Source: Catenulispora rubra (GTDB lineage Bacteria > Actinomycetota > Actinomycetes > Streptomycetales > Catenulisporaceae). Taken from it: a stretch of DNA of 55,976 bases. The position numbers and the translations under genes are program-made. The notes beneath the pieces were generated by a model. The model was not told the origin of the DNA. It searched no databases and saw nothing but the letters and a program-made list of their open reading frames with translations. Numbering within the stretch: the first letter of the stretch is position 1; each line of letters begins with the position of its first letter. The stretch lies in NCBI RefSeq assembly GCF_015356825.1, contig NZ_JAACYW010000047.1, positions 1-55,976 of the forward strand. The letters are read 5' to 3'. Positions 34,673 to 43,555 of the stretch are shown piece after piece.

Positions 34673-36213
34673 TGCGGGGACGGGCCTTGGACTTCGTCCG
34701 CCGCCACCCCGACCTGTCGGTCTGCCTGCCGCTGGTGGCCCTCATCGTGCTGGTGCAGGGCAAGAACATCGCCAACTTCCCGACGGTCAGCGACGACGAG
34801 GGGACCTACCTCGCGCAGGCCTGGGCGATCCAGCACGGCCACGGCCTCGCGCACTACAGCTACTGGTACGACCACCCGCCGCTGGGCTGGATCCAGATCG
34901 CCGCGCTGTCCTGGATCCCGGCGCTGTTCGACCACGGGACCATGGTCGTGATGCACGCGCGGGTGATCATGCTGCCGGTGACGGCGATCGCCTCGGCGCT
35001 CGTATACGTGCTCTGCCGCCGGATCGGCATGGCGCGGTGGGCCGCCGCGCTGGGCGTCGTGGTCTTCGGGCTGTCGCCGCTGTCGGTGACCATGCAGCGC
35101 GAGATCTACCTCGACAACTTCGCCGTGGTGTGGATGGTCGCCGCCTTCGTGCTGGCGCTGTCGCCGAAGCGGCACCTGTGGCACCACGTCGGGTCCGGGG
35201 CCTGCGCGGCGGTCTCGATCCTGTCGAAGGAGACGATGCTGGTCGTCGCGCCGGCGCTGCTGTGGGCGCTATGGCAGGGCTCGGACAAGGCGACGCGCAA
35301 GTTCTCCGTCGTCGGGTTCCTGTCCGCGGCCGGGCTGATCGTCCTGCAGTATCCGCTCTACGCGCTACTCAAGGGCGAGTTGTTCGCCGGGCCCGGGCAC
35401 AACTCGCTGTTCGGGGCCATCTCCTATCAGCTGGGGCGGTCCGGCTCCGGGAACATCCTGCGCGGCGGATCGGTGTCGAACCTGACGCTGCACTGGTGGC
35501 TGGTGCGGGACCCGATCCTGATGTACGCCGGGACGGCGTCCTCGTTCCTGGCCCTGGCGGTCCGGCGGCTGCGGCCGGTCGCGCTTGCCGGCGTCATCCT
35601 GATCGTCGTCGGGGCCCGGCCGACCGGCTACCTGCCGGCGATGTACGTGATCCAGGCGATCCCGTTCTTCGCCGTCTCGATCGCCGGGCTCGCCGACGCC
35701 GTCGTTTCTCTTCTCTTGCAAGAACGGACGCGAGCCTGGATCCGCGGCTGGTGGCGCTGGGACGTGCCGTGGCGGCGGCTCGACGTGGCCGCGTTCGGCG
35801 GCGTCGTGCTGATCGGCCTGATCGCCCCGCAGTGGCAGACCGGCGACGCGACCGCCGACACGGCCTACTCCAACGACCAGTACGCCCAGGCCTCGTCCTG
35901 GATCAGGACGCACGTCCCGGACCACGCGCACACCCGGATCGTCGTCGACGACGCGATGTGGCCGGACCTGGCCGACCAGGGCTTCCAGCCCGGGCTCGGG
36001 GTGATCTGGTTCTACAAGGTGGACCTGGACCCGGCGGTCGCGCACACCATGCCCGACGGCTGGAAGGACATCGACTACGTCGTCTCGACGTCCGTGATCC
36101 GGCAGGACCCGAACGGGCTGCCGACGGTGCGGGAGGCCATGGGGCACGCCGGGGTCGTGGCGACCTTCGGGAGCGGGGACCAGCGGATCGACATTCTGAA
36201 GGTGAATCGGTGA
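34672..36213 (+). CDS. GT39/ArnT-like integral membrane glycosyltransferase
   Basis: A 513-residue polytopic protein. It has a DDEGTYLAQ motif after the first membrane helix, the acidic pair conserved in PMT/ArnT GT-C enzymes. About ten further helices and a C-terminal soluble domain (about 400-513) follow. These enzymes use polyprenyl-phosphate sugars on the outer face of the membrane. The ATG overlaps the upstream stop by one base, and the downstream gene overlaps its stop by four, so the three glycosyltransferases form one translationally coupled unit. Confidence 0.85.
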   Translation: MRGRALDFVRRHPDLSVCLPLVALIVLVQGKNIANFPTVSDDEGTYLAQAWAIQHGHGLAHYSYWYDHPPLGWIQIAALSWIPALFDHGTMVVMHARVIMLPVTAIASALVYVLCRRIGMARWAAALGVVVFGLSPLSVTMQREIYLDNFAVVWMVAAFVLALSPKRHLWHHVGSGACAAVSILSKETMLVVAPALLWALWQGSDKATRKFSVVGFLSAAGLIVLQYPLYALLKGELFAGPGHNSLFGAISYQLGRSGSGNILRGGSVSNLTLHWWLVRDPILMYAGTASSFLALAVRRLRPVALAGVILIVVGARPTGYLPAMYVIQAIPFFAVSIAGLADAVVSLLLQERTRAWIRGWWRWDVPWRRLDVAAFGGVVLIGLIAPQWQTGDATADTAYSNDQYAQASSWIRTHVPDHAHTRIVVDDAMWPDLADQGFQPGLGVIWFYKVDLDPAVAHTMPDGWKDIDYVVSTSVIRQDPNGLPTVREAMGHAGVVATFGSGDQRIDILKVNR

Positions 36214-37850
36214 CGACGGTGGAATCCCGGTCCGACACGGCCGAGGACGGGCCGGGACCACAGGGTGGGGCGCTTGCGGGCGTTGAGGTGGCTGAGGTGG
36301 CTGAGGTGGCTGAGGCTGCCACAGAGTCGCAGGCAACGCGATCGAGCCTCGGCGACCGCATCAACACCCTGCTTCGCGGTCGGCTCCCGCTGGCGCTGAT
36401 CATGATCCTGCAGGTCGTCCTGGCCTACCGGCTGTCCAACTCGGCCTTCGAGGACGAGTCGCTGTACCTCTACGCCGGCCACCGTGAGCTCGCGCTGGAG
36501 CTGCACGGCACGCCGACCTACGACTCCTACCCGAGCTACTTCTCGGGCGCCCCGTTCCTGTATCCGATCCTCGCCGCCGCAGCCGACCACCTCGGCGGCC
36601 TGGAGGCGGCCCGGGCGATGAGCCTGGTGTTCCTGCTCGCGACCACCGGACTCCTCTGGACGATCACGCGGCGGCTCTACGGGCAGGCTCCGGCGATCCT
36701 CGCGGCGCTGCTGTTCGCGACGTCCGCGCCGACGCTGTTCCTCAGCCGGTTCGCCACCTACGACGCGCTGGCGATCCTGCTGTTGGCGGCGGCGTTCTGG
36801 ATCGTGGTGCGGACGGCGCGGATGCCGGTCGCCGTGGTGTTGGCGGCGGCCCCTGTTCTGGCGTTGGCAGTCGCGGTCAAGTACGCGGCGCTGCTTTACG
36901 TGCCCACGGTGATCGCGGTGTCGGTGTTCATCGTCCCGGACCGCGCGCACCTGTCGCGCGCCCACTGGATCAGGGGCCTGGTACGCGGCCTCGCGTTGAC
37001 GGCCGGAGTCGTGGCCCTTCTGCTCGCCGCGTACATGTCGCTCAGTCCTGACATGAAGCTCGGCATCAGACAGACGACGACCAGCCGCGACCTGGGCAAT
37101 GACCCCGTCTCGGCGATCGTCCGGCTGTCGCTGGTCTGGTGCGGCTGGGTGTTCGCGCTGGCGGTGATCGGGGTCTGCTTCGAAGCGTTCCGCGGCAACC
37201 GTTCGCGGGCCCGCACCTGGTTGGCGGCCGTCCTCGCGGGCTCCGCGCTGCTGGCCACCGTCTACCAGGGCCACCTGCACAAGATGCAGTCTCTGCACAA
37301 GCACCTCGGGTTCGGCCTGATGTTCGCCGCCCCGGTCGCCGGCTTGGCGATCGCCGGCCTGGCCCGCCTCCAGCACAAGGACGTCCGCAAGCGCATTCCG
37401 GGCCTGGCGCTGGGAATCGCGTCGGTACTGACCCTCTACGCGACGCACGCGGTGGTACCGCTCTACGACGGCTGGCCGAACTCGACGAAGATGATCGACA
37501 CCATCCGCCCGCTCGTGCACGACGGGCATGAGCGGTACCTCGCGGAGGAGAACGAGGTGCCGCGGTACTACCTCCGGGACAAGACGCAACCGTACGAGTG
37601 GTTCACGACGTTCTTCTTCTCCTACACGACGAAGCAGGGACAGGCGCTGCAGGGCGTCCAGGCGTACCAGAGCGCGTTGCAGGACCACTACTTCAACCTG
37701 GTGATCCTGGACCACGGCCCGACGGCGGCGCTCGACGACGAGTTGGACAAGACGCTGAGCGCGCAGGGCTCCGGGTATCGACTCGTGGCGCAGGTGCCGG
37801 GGGCGACCAGTCACGGGACGCAGATGTATGAGGTGTGGGCGGCCGGTTAG
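36210..37850 (+). CDS. Second GT39/ArnT-like integral membrane glycosyltransferase
   Basis: A 546-residue paralogue of the preceding gene with the same plan: acidic EDESLYLY motif after the first helix, multiple membrane helices and a soluble C-terminal domain ending TQMYEVWAAG. A cytosolic N-terminal extension of about 50 residues contains a short Val-Ala-Glu repeat made by a 9-bp DNA repeat. The GTG start overlaps the previous stop (GTGA). Two GT-C enzymes beside a processive GT2 suggest decoration of an exported polysaccharide or glycolipid with different sugars. Confidence 0.85.
   Translation: MTTVESRSDTAEDGPGPQGGALAGVEVAEVAEVAEAATESQATRSSLGDRINTLLRGRLPLALIMILQVVLAYRLSNSAFEDESLYLYAGHRELALELHGTPTYDSYPSYFSGAPFLYPILAAAADHLGGLEAARAMSLVFLLATTGLLWTITRRLYGQAPAILAALLFATSAPTLFLSRFATYDALAILLLAAAFWIVVRTARMPVAVVLAAAPVLALAVAVKYAALLYVPTVIAVSVFIVPDRAHLSRAHWIRGLVRGLALTAGVVALLLAAYMSLSPDMKLGIRQTTTSRDLGNDPVSAIVRLSLVWCGWVFALAVIGVCFEAFRGNRSRARTWLAAVLAGSALLATVYQGHLHKMQSLHKHLGFGLMFAAPVAGLAIAGLARLQHKDVRKRIPGLALGIASVLTLYATHAVVPLYDGWPNSTKMIDTIRPLVHDGHERYLAEENEVPRYYLRDKTQPYEWFTTFFFSYTTKQGQALQGVQAYQSALQDHYFNLVILDHGPTAALDDELDKTLSAQGSGYRLVAQVPGATSHGTQMYEVWAAG
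36285..36320 (+). repeat. 9-bp in-frame tandem repeat (GAGGTGGCT x3 plus one degenerate copy)
   Basis: Three exact copies at 36285-36311 and a degenerate GAGGCTGCC, encoding EVA units in the cytosolic N-terminal tail of the second GT-C enzyme. The period keeps the frame, so copy-number change would alter only linker length. Confidence 0.8.
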
Positions 37851-37859
37851 TCACCCGGA

Positions 37860-37898
37860 CGCATGTTCCCGCCGGATCCGGTGCGGCGGGAACATGCG
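37860..37898. terminator. Perfect 15-bp hairpin terminator after the glycosyltransferase operon
   Basis: CGCATGTTCCCGCCG and CGGCGGGAACATGCG are exact complements separated by 9 nt, starting 10 nt after the stop at 37850 and lying before the convergent stop at 37924. It probably serves both directions. Confidence 0.8.
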
Positions 37899-37928
37899 CT
37901 CACGTGCTCATTCGCTCACGTGCTCACT
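37897..37928. repeat. Two 16-bp direct repeats containing CACGTG
   Basis: CGCTCACGTGCTCATT (37897-37912) is followed at once by CGCTCACGTGCTCACT (37913-37928). They adjoin the terminator hairpin and overlap the stop of the minus-strand gene. Confidence 0.7.
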
Positions 37929-38268
37929 CGCCCTGGCCGGCCGGGGCCGCGAAGGCCGGTTCGACCGCCTGCCGCAGCGCGATGGCGGCGTGCAGCAGGC
38001 TCGCGGTCGTCAGGACGTCCTGGTCGTGCGGGCCGACGATCCGCCACCGGCCGTCGCCGTCCCGTCCCCGGGCGACCCCGAGCCGGACCGGTCGGGTGAT
38101 GTCGGTGACGTCGGTGATGGTGACCTCGCCGTCCGCCGCCACGGCGGAGAAGGTGCGGCCCATGCACTTGACGACGGTCCGGTACCCGGACACCTCGTCG
38201 ATGTCGAACACGCTGTTCACCTGCCGGTCAGAGGCCTCCGCCGGGCCTCTTCCTTCGCTTGCGGGCAC
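37924..38268 (-). CDS. Uncharacterised 114-residue protein
   Basis: A small soluble protein with no signal peptide or membrane helix. The central part (EVTITDVTDITRPVRLGVARG, then DGRWRIVGPHD) has beta-strand character and the C-terminal third is helical (LLHAAIALRQAVE). GAGGAGGGG lies about 9 nt before the GTG start, supporting translation. I do not recognise the family. It is convergent with the glycosyltransferase operon and divergent from the truncated SnoaL-like gene. Confidence 0.55.
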   Translation of the reverse strand: MPASEGRGPAEASDRQVNSVFDIDEVSGYRTVVKCMGRTFSAVAADGEVTITDVTDITRPVRLGVARGRDGDGRWRIVGPHDQDVLTTASLLHAAIALRQAVEPAFAAPAGQGE

Positions 38269-38417
38269 GATGGGCGCCCCTCCTCGCGTTGCCGGGCTCG
38301 GCAGAACCCTGATTCGTGGTGACTTAGTGTAGTCGCCGTTTCGGACCGGCGAACCACGGGGTGGCCCTAGTGTCCTTAGGGGGTTCCCCCACTGGCATCG
38401 GCAGGCATGATGTCCGG

Positions 38418-38627
38418 ATGACCCAGCTGCACGACTACATCGACGCCTGGGCCGCCGCCGGGGACACCCCGGTCGCCGAATGGATCTTCTCCTGCACCTC
38501 GCACGGCGAGGCGGCCACCTTCGAGGGCGCGACGATCGCCAGGCTCGACGGGGGCCGGATCGCCTCCCTCCGGGAGTACGCGACCTCGGCGCCGCTGTAC
38601 GACTGGACGGGCGTCTGGCCTGAGTGA
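38418..38627 (+). pseudogene. Internally deleted SnoaL/NTF2-like fragment
   Basis: The open frame encodes only 69 residues. The last 50 (DTPVAEWIFSC, HGEAATFEGATIARLDGG, RIASLREYATSAPLYDW) match the C-terminal beta-sheet of SnoaL-like NTF2-fold proteins, which are normally 130-150 residues. MTQLHDYIDAW at the front looks like the family's first helix, so about 60 central residues appear to be missing. There is no clear ribosome-binding site. Probably non-functional. Confidence 0.5.
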
Positions 38628-38809
38628 ATGCCCTGGTGAACGCCCGGGTGAGGAGTAACTTTCACCCGCACCGGAAATCCGCTTCCGGAACTGAACCAGG
38701 GCCCTTATTTCAACGTTCTGTGACAGTCGGCCACACCCGGCCGCACGGGGGGACACCACCACGGTCCGGCGGCGCAGGCCGGCGGACGGACACGGAAGCG
38801 GAGAACCAG

Positions 38810-39241
38810 ATGTCCACCCTGAAGTCTGTGCCGGAGTACGGCGCATCACTGTTCCGGATTGTGGTCGGCTTTCTCATCGCCTGCCACGGCGCCTCCACAC
38901 TGTTCGGCTTCCCCGTCTCCGGCCACACGTCCTCGCCCTTGGCGTGGCCCGGCGGGGTCGCGGCGGCCCTGCAGTTCGGGTTCGGGGTGCTCGTGTTGCT
39001 CGGTCTCGGCACTCGGACGTCGGCGGTGATGGTCTCGGGGACCATGGCGTACGCCTACTTCTCCGTGCACCAGGAGAAGGCCTTGCTGCCGATGCAGAAC
39101 GGCGGCGAGCCCGCCGCGCTGTTCTCGTGGGCGTTCCTCATGATCGCGATCGTCGGGCCCGGTCCGCTGGCGGTCGACGCGCTGCGGGCTAAGGCGAGGG
39201 TTCGCGTGACCGCCGCCGGGGAACCCGCAGCGGCCGTCTAG
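38810..39241 (+). CDS. DoxX-family membrane protein
   Basis: A 143-residue protein with four membrane helices. It opens with the family-typical amphipathic start GASLFRIVVGFLIACHG, followed by a loop with FG(F)P and later VHQEKALLPMQNGGEPA, a conserved DoxX pattern. GGAG lies 7 nt before the ATG at 38810, and the longer open frame upstream lacks a start signal. DoxX proteins are small quinone- or redox-linked membrane subunits in some organisms and of unknown role in most actinobacteria. Confidence 0.8.
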   Translation: MSTLKSVPEYGASLFRIVVGFLIACHGASTLFGFPVSGHTSSPLAWPGGVAAALQFGFGVLVLLGLGTRTSAVMVSGTMAYAYFSVHQEKALLPMQNGGEPAALFSWAFLMIAIVGPGPLAVDALRAKARVRVTAAGEPAAAV

Positions 39242-39414
39242 CCAGGGGTAGGTCTAGGCACGTATACGTGTAAGCACGTGTAAGGCAACTGAGCGCCGGG
39301 CGGATCCGAAGTACCGCTCCTTCGGGTCCGGCCGGGCTTCGCTTCACCGTTCGATCCCGGCGCCACCGCCGATTCCCACACCTGCTGCCACCGAGTCGCG
39401 TAGCCTGACCAATC

Positions 39415-40605
39415 GTGCGCAGTGTCGTAGTCGTCGGGGGCGGGATCGTCGGTCTGGCCGTGGCCTGGGAGCTGACCGGGCGCGGGCTGGGCGTCACCGT
39501 CCTGGAGAAGGAGGCCGAGTGGGCCTCGCACCAGACCGGCCACAATTCGAACGTCGTCCACGCCGGGCTGTACTACAAGCCGGGCTCGTTCAAGGCCCGC
39601 ATGTCCGTCGCCGGCAACCGGTCCATCGTGGAGTTCGCCCGGGAGCACGGCGTGCCCGTCGAGGTGTGCGGGAAGCTCGTCGTCGCGACCGGCGACGAGG
39701 AGATTCTGGCGCTCGACGTGCTGGCCGAGCGTGCCGTGGCCAACGGCGTGCCCGCGAAGCGGATCACCCCGGCCGAGGCCCGCGAGTACGAGCCCGAGGT
39801 CTCGTGCGTCGCCGCGCTGCGGGTCGAGTCCACCGGGATCATCGACTATCCGGGCGTGTGCGCCGCGCTGGTCCGGCTCCTCGGCGAGGCCGGCGCCGAC
39901 CTGCGGCTGAACAGCGCCGCGCTCGGGATCCGGGCCGGGCGCAACGGCGGCGTCGAGGTCGCCACCGGGGCAGGCATCGTCCGAGCCGACGCCCTGGTCA
40001 ACTGCGCCGGCTTGCACTCCGACCGGGTGGCGCGGCTGGCCGGACTGATGCCGTCGGCACAGATCGTGCCCTTCCGCGGCGAGTACTACGAGCTCCGGCC
40101 CGAGAGCCGCCACCTGGTCAGGGGCCTGATCTACCCGGTACCGGACCCGACGCTGCCGTTCCTGGGCGTGCACCTGACGCGGATGCTCGACGGCAGCGTG
40201 CACGCCGGCCCGAACGCCGTACTGGCACTGCGCCGCGAGGGCTACCGCTGGACCGACGTCTCCGCGAAGGACATCGCCGAAGTGGCGGCCTTCCCCGGCA
40301 CCTGGCGCCTCGCCCGCCGCTACGCGATCCCGACGGGCCTGGACGAGGTCCGCCGCTCGTTCTCGAAGCGCCGCTTCGCCGCCAGCCTGGCCCGCCTCGT
40401 CCCCGCCGTCACCGAGGACGACATCGTCCGCCACGGCTCAGGCGTCCGCGCCCAGGCCATGCGCCGCGACGGCTCCCTGGTCGACGACTTCCTCATCGAG
40501 ACCGCCCGCGACCAGGTGCACGTGCTGAACGCGCCGTCGCCGGCCGCTACGAGTGCGCTTGAGATCGCTCGGCATATCGCGGATCGGGTGACCGAGGGGG
40601 TGTGA
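39415..40605 (+). CDS. lhgO: L-2-hydroxyglutarate oxidase
   Basis: A 396-residue FAD-dependent oxidoreductase of the DAO superfamily. The Rossmann motif VVVVGGGIVGLAVAWEL is at 4-20, followed by TGHNSNVVHAGLYYKPGS, a signature of LhgO/L2HGDH enzymes, then NCAGLHSDRVA and FRGEYYEL. C-terminal GSGVRAQA and VLNAPSPAATSALEIA complete the FAD site. It oxidises L-2-hydroxyglutarate to 2-oxoglutarate, passing electrons to the membrane quinone pool or oxygen. A TAGCCT box 8 nt before the GTG suggests a leaderless transcript. Confidence 0.9.
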   Translation: MRSVVVVGGGIVGLAVAWELTGRGLGVTVLEKEAEWASHQTGHNSNVVHAGLYYKPGSFKARMSVAGNRSIVEFAREHGVPVEVCGKLVVATGDEEILALDVLAERAVANGVPAKRITPAEAREYEPEVSCVAALRVESTGIIDYPGVCAALVRLLGEAGADLRLNSAALGIRAGRNGGVEVATGAGIVRADALVNCAGLHSDRVARLAGLMPSAQIVPFRGEYYELRPESRHLVRGLIYPVPDPTLPFLGVHLTRMLDGSVHAGPNAVLALRREGYRWTDVSAKDIAEVAAFPGTWRLARRYAIPTGLDEVRRSFSKRRFAASLARLVPAVTEDDIVRHGSGVRAQAMRRDGSLVDDFLIETARDQVHVLNAPSPAATSALEIARHIADRVTEGV

Positions 40606-41140
40606 AGTCGCTCCGGGAGGACATGTCGCGCTCCGCGATTTGGTGACAAGGTCAATCGACGGGCTCCGATGTGGTGCCGAGGCGGTACTTGTGGCGCGCA
40701 CCGTGTTGAGTGTTTGCTTCGGGCCATCTCCGGATCCCAAGTGGCGTTTCCGCAGGTCATGCAGGATATGACTTTCTGCCAGTCAGGCGTGGCAAGTGTC
40801 CACCGCGCATTGTTCATGATCGCGTATCCCGTGTGGCCCTCGAAGGGCGGGTCTGCGGGCGCAATGGCGGTTGATCTCTGGCATCGTCGCCAAGTTGGCG
40901 ACCATGTCTTGATCCGTCCGGAAAACGGTTCCCATGGAGGCACGGCGTCGTCCAAGTTGGGGACGGGTGAGGCGTGTCGACCGTTTCCGCGTTCGGCCGG
41001 GTCGCTGCCCCGCTACGCTCTTTCCCCGGGACTTGAGGCGATTGCGGCGCTGGCCGCCCTTCCGCGACCGCGGGTTGGATCGCCGTCCGCTGGGGTCTGC
41101 AACAGGCTGCGTGTCCGACGTGCTGGTCGTGAGTTACGTT
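40606..41140. other. Gap without a supported gene
   Basis: About 535 bp with weaker codon bias than the flanks. Open frames run on both strands. The minus-strand one, around 40640-40955, encodes a Cys-containing VISCMTCGNATWDPEMARS stretch, but it has no convincing start or ribosome-binding site and continues antisense into lhgO. It could be gene debris. No hairpin terminator or mobile-element end was found. Confidence 0.4.
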
Positions 41141-43555
41141 CTACGGCTGCGAGCTCGCACCATGGCCAGCCAAACGGGCGCGCAGACCGGCAGCACGTGG
41201 ATCCTGGTATCCGCTGAGCAGCGTGGTGGCCTCGGTGCGCGCGGCGGCCGCTTCGTCGCCCTGATCGAGGGCATCCAGTGTGTCCGCGAGGCGGGACAGC
41301 ACGTCGGCGAGGCGGAAGCGGTCGTGCCGGCCGCGGCTCGATGCCACAGCCTGCCGGTGAAAGTCGGCGGCTTGTGCCGTGCGGCCCAAAGCGTGCAGTG
41401 TACGTCCGATGGCCGACAGCATCCGTGCCTGTTGGTCGCGGTGGTGTAGGGCACGTCCCAGGTTCTGGGCCTGCCAAAGCGGTCCTTCGGCATCCGCTGG
41501 CTGCCCCATGGCAAGGGCTAGTTCCGCCCGATCGATCAACAACAAGGCTTGCAACAGGGGATCCGCCCCATCAGCGCTGATGATGCGGTCGGCGGTGTCC
41601 AGAGTTGTGAGCGCTTGGTCCCAGCGTTCCAGCTCGATGTAGGCTCGCGCGATCGTGCTGTAGGTCTCCAGGATTGCCGAGCCCTGGCGCCCGGGGGTCG
41701 CCAGTTCGCTCAAGGCCTGTTCGCCGACTTCGATGGCCGCGGCAGCCAGGCCCTGATACGCCATGACGTGAGCGACGTTGCTTCTCAGAATCGCTGCCCA
41801 CTGTGCCTGGCCATCGGCGCGGGCATGCTCGGCAGCTTCAGTGAAAACCAGCAGGGCCTCGTCGAGGTGACGTTCTGCGAAGAGCACCAAGCCCAGGCCG
41901 TTGGCCGCATCGGCGGAGCCCGCGGGATTGTCCAAGGACTCGAAGGCTGCCAACGCCTCCCGATAGTGAACCCGCGAGTGCGTCAGGTCGTCGGTGAGCC
42001 GTTCGCTGCTGGCGACGTTTCGCAGTGCGCGGGCTTGCGCGGTGAGGTCGTCAGTGGCGCGGGCGCCGCGCAGCGCGGCGAGCGCTGTCGAAAGGCGCTC
42101 GTCAGCCGAACCGAACGTGAACGTCAGCGGCCAGATGGTCGCTGCGAGCCGGTAGACCGCGCCGCCGTCTCCGGCTTGTTCCAGAGAGCGGATCAGTCCT
42201 CGAAGATTGGTGTGCTCGACGGCGTACCAGTCGACGGCCTGGCGGTAATCACCGAAGCGTTCCGGTTCGACCTCCGGAGGGGCCTGTGCGTCCACGACGT
42301 CGGTCGCCACGTTCTGGGTCAGGGCGGAGGCCGCACGGGCGCTGTGCAGGTACCACTCGTGCAATCGCCGGAAGGCCTCCTGGCGTTCGTCCTCGGGCTC
42401 GTCGGCGGCGGCGACATCGGCGGCGAAGGCCCGCAGCAGGTCGTGAAACTGGAACCGGGCGGCGCTGGTCTGCTCCAGCAGGTGGGCCCCGGCCAAGGTG
42501 TCCAGCATCAGCCGTGCCCGCTGGTGCGGCAGGCCCAGCAGTGCGGCGGCCGCACCGCTACCGAATTCCGGTCCCGGATGGAGTCCCAAGAGCCGGAACG
42601 CCCTGGCCGCAGGCCCAGGCAGGACGCGATAGGACCAGGCGAAGACGGTGCGCACCGCATCGGCTTCCTGATCGTCATCGGCCGACAGGGCCTGCCACAG
42701 TCCAGGGCCCGAACGCAGCTCCGCAACCAAGTCGCCCAACGCCATGAACGGCCGAGCCGCCGCCCGCTCCGCAGCGATCCGCAACGCCAGCGGAAGGCGG
42801 GCGCACAGTTCGGCCAGCTCCGCGATCTGCCCGCTGTCGTCGGAGCTTCGGTAATCACTGGTCGCGGCTCTTATCAGGGCGACGGCCCCGGCTTGGTCCA
42901 GCAGACCCACGCTGACGCGCCGGGCTCCGTCTCGGGCCGTGAGTCCGGACAGTCGACTGCGGCTGGTCACCAGTACCAGCGGTGCGCCGTCGCCCGGCAG
43001 CAGGGGCCGTATCTGCCCCGGTGTCGCGGCGTTGTCCAGAACCACGAGCATCCGTCGGCCAGCCAACAGGGAGCGGTACAGCCCTGCGCGATCCTCCAGA
43101 TCCTGCGGTATCTCACTGGTCGGCACGCCCAAAGCACGCAGGAATCGTTCCAGCGCCGCGGTAGGTGGTACCGGTGCACCTGCGTCGTATCCACGCAGAT
43201 CCACGAACAAGTCCCCGTGCGGGAACGAGGCCCGCACCTGGTGGGCGAATCGCATCACCAGCGATGTCTTGCCCGCTCCGGCCGTGCCGACCACCACCAC
43301 CATCCGCAGCCCTGCGGCCTCTTCGGCAGCACCGGCCTCGGCCAGCGCCGCCATCTCGCGGCTGCGGTTGACGAACCCGGCGACGTCGGCGCGCAGCAGG
43401 CGTGGTATCGCGATCGTGGGCGAGGCGCCGTGAAAGTGCACGCCGCCGGAGACGTCCCGGGCCTGCACCACATCTGCGGCGTTTCCCGACAGGTGCGAGG
43501 TGACCGTGGAATCGCGGACGTCACGCCGATCGGCCCACCCCATCAGTGCCCTCAC
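41141..43555 (-). CDS. Second NLR-like NB-ARC-TPR protein with N-terminal RHIM/amyloid-like motif
   Basis: An 804-residue protein. Residues 21-43 contain LSGNAADVVQARDVSGGVHF, matching the motif at 14.3-14.9 kb. The NB-ARC domain follows: Walker A GTAGAGKTS at 90-98, Walker B as RMLVVLDNA, VTSRSRLSGL and CARLPLALR (GLPL-type). A winged-helix segment with FHDLLRAFA lies near 370-400, and TPR repeats occupy about 430-790. The GTG start overlaps the stop of the small upstream gene (GTGA), so the two are translationally coupled. The same pairing of NTPase and small motif-bearing protein is seen at the first locus in divergent orientation. Sensor function is inferred from the STAND family. Confidence 0.85.
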   Translation of the reverse strand: MRALMGWADRRDVRDSTVTSHLSGNAADVVQARDVSGGVHFHGASPTIAIPRLLRADVAGFVNRSREMAALAEAGAAEEAAGLRMVVVVGTAGAGKTSLVMRFAHQVRASFPHGDLFVDLRGYDAGAPVPPTAALERFLRALGVPTSEIPQDLEDRAGLYRSLLAGRRMLVVLDNAATPGQIRPLLPGDGAPLVLVTSRSRLSGLTARDGARRVSVGLLDQAGAVALIRAATSDYRSSDDSGQIAELAELCARLPLALRIAAERAAARPFMALGDLVAELRSGPGLWQALSADDDQEADAVRTVFAWSYRVLPGPAARAFRLLGLHPGPEFGSGAAAALLGLPHQRARLMLDTLAGAHLLEQTSAARFQFHDLLRAFAADVAAADEPEDERQEAFRRLHEWYLHSARAASALTQNVATDVVDAQAPPEVEPERFGDYRQAVDWYAVEHTNLRGLIRSLEQAGDGGAVYRLAATIWPLTFTFGSADERLSTALAALRGARATDDLTAQARALRNVASSERLTDDLTHSRVHYREALAAFESLDNPAGSADAANGLGLVLFAERHLDEALLVFTEAAEHARADGQAQWAAILRSNVAHVMAYQGLAAAAIEVGEQALSELATPGRQGSAILETYSTIARAYIELERWDQALTTLDTADRIISADGADPLLQALLLIDRAELALAMGQPADAEGPLWQAQNLGRALHHRDQQARMLSAIGRTLHALGRTAQAADFHRQAVASSRGRHDRFRLADVLSRLADTLDALDQGDEAAAARTEATTLLSGYQDPRAAGLRARLAGHGASSQP

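Noticed and set aside
40320..40955. A 211-residue minus-strand frame with a VISCMTCGNATW stretch
   Set aside because: A large part is antisense to lhgO. No ribosome-binding site and no recognisable family.
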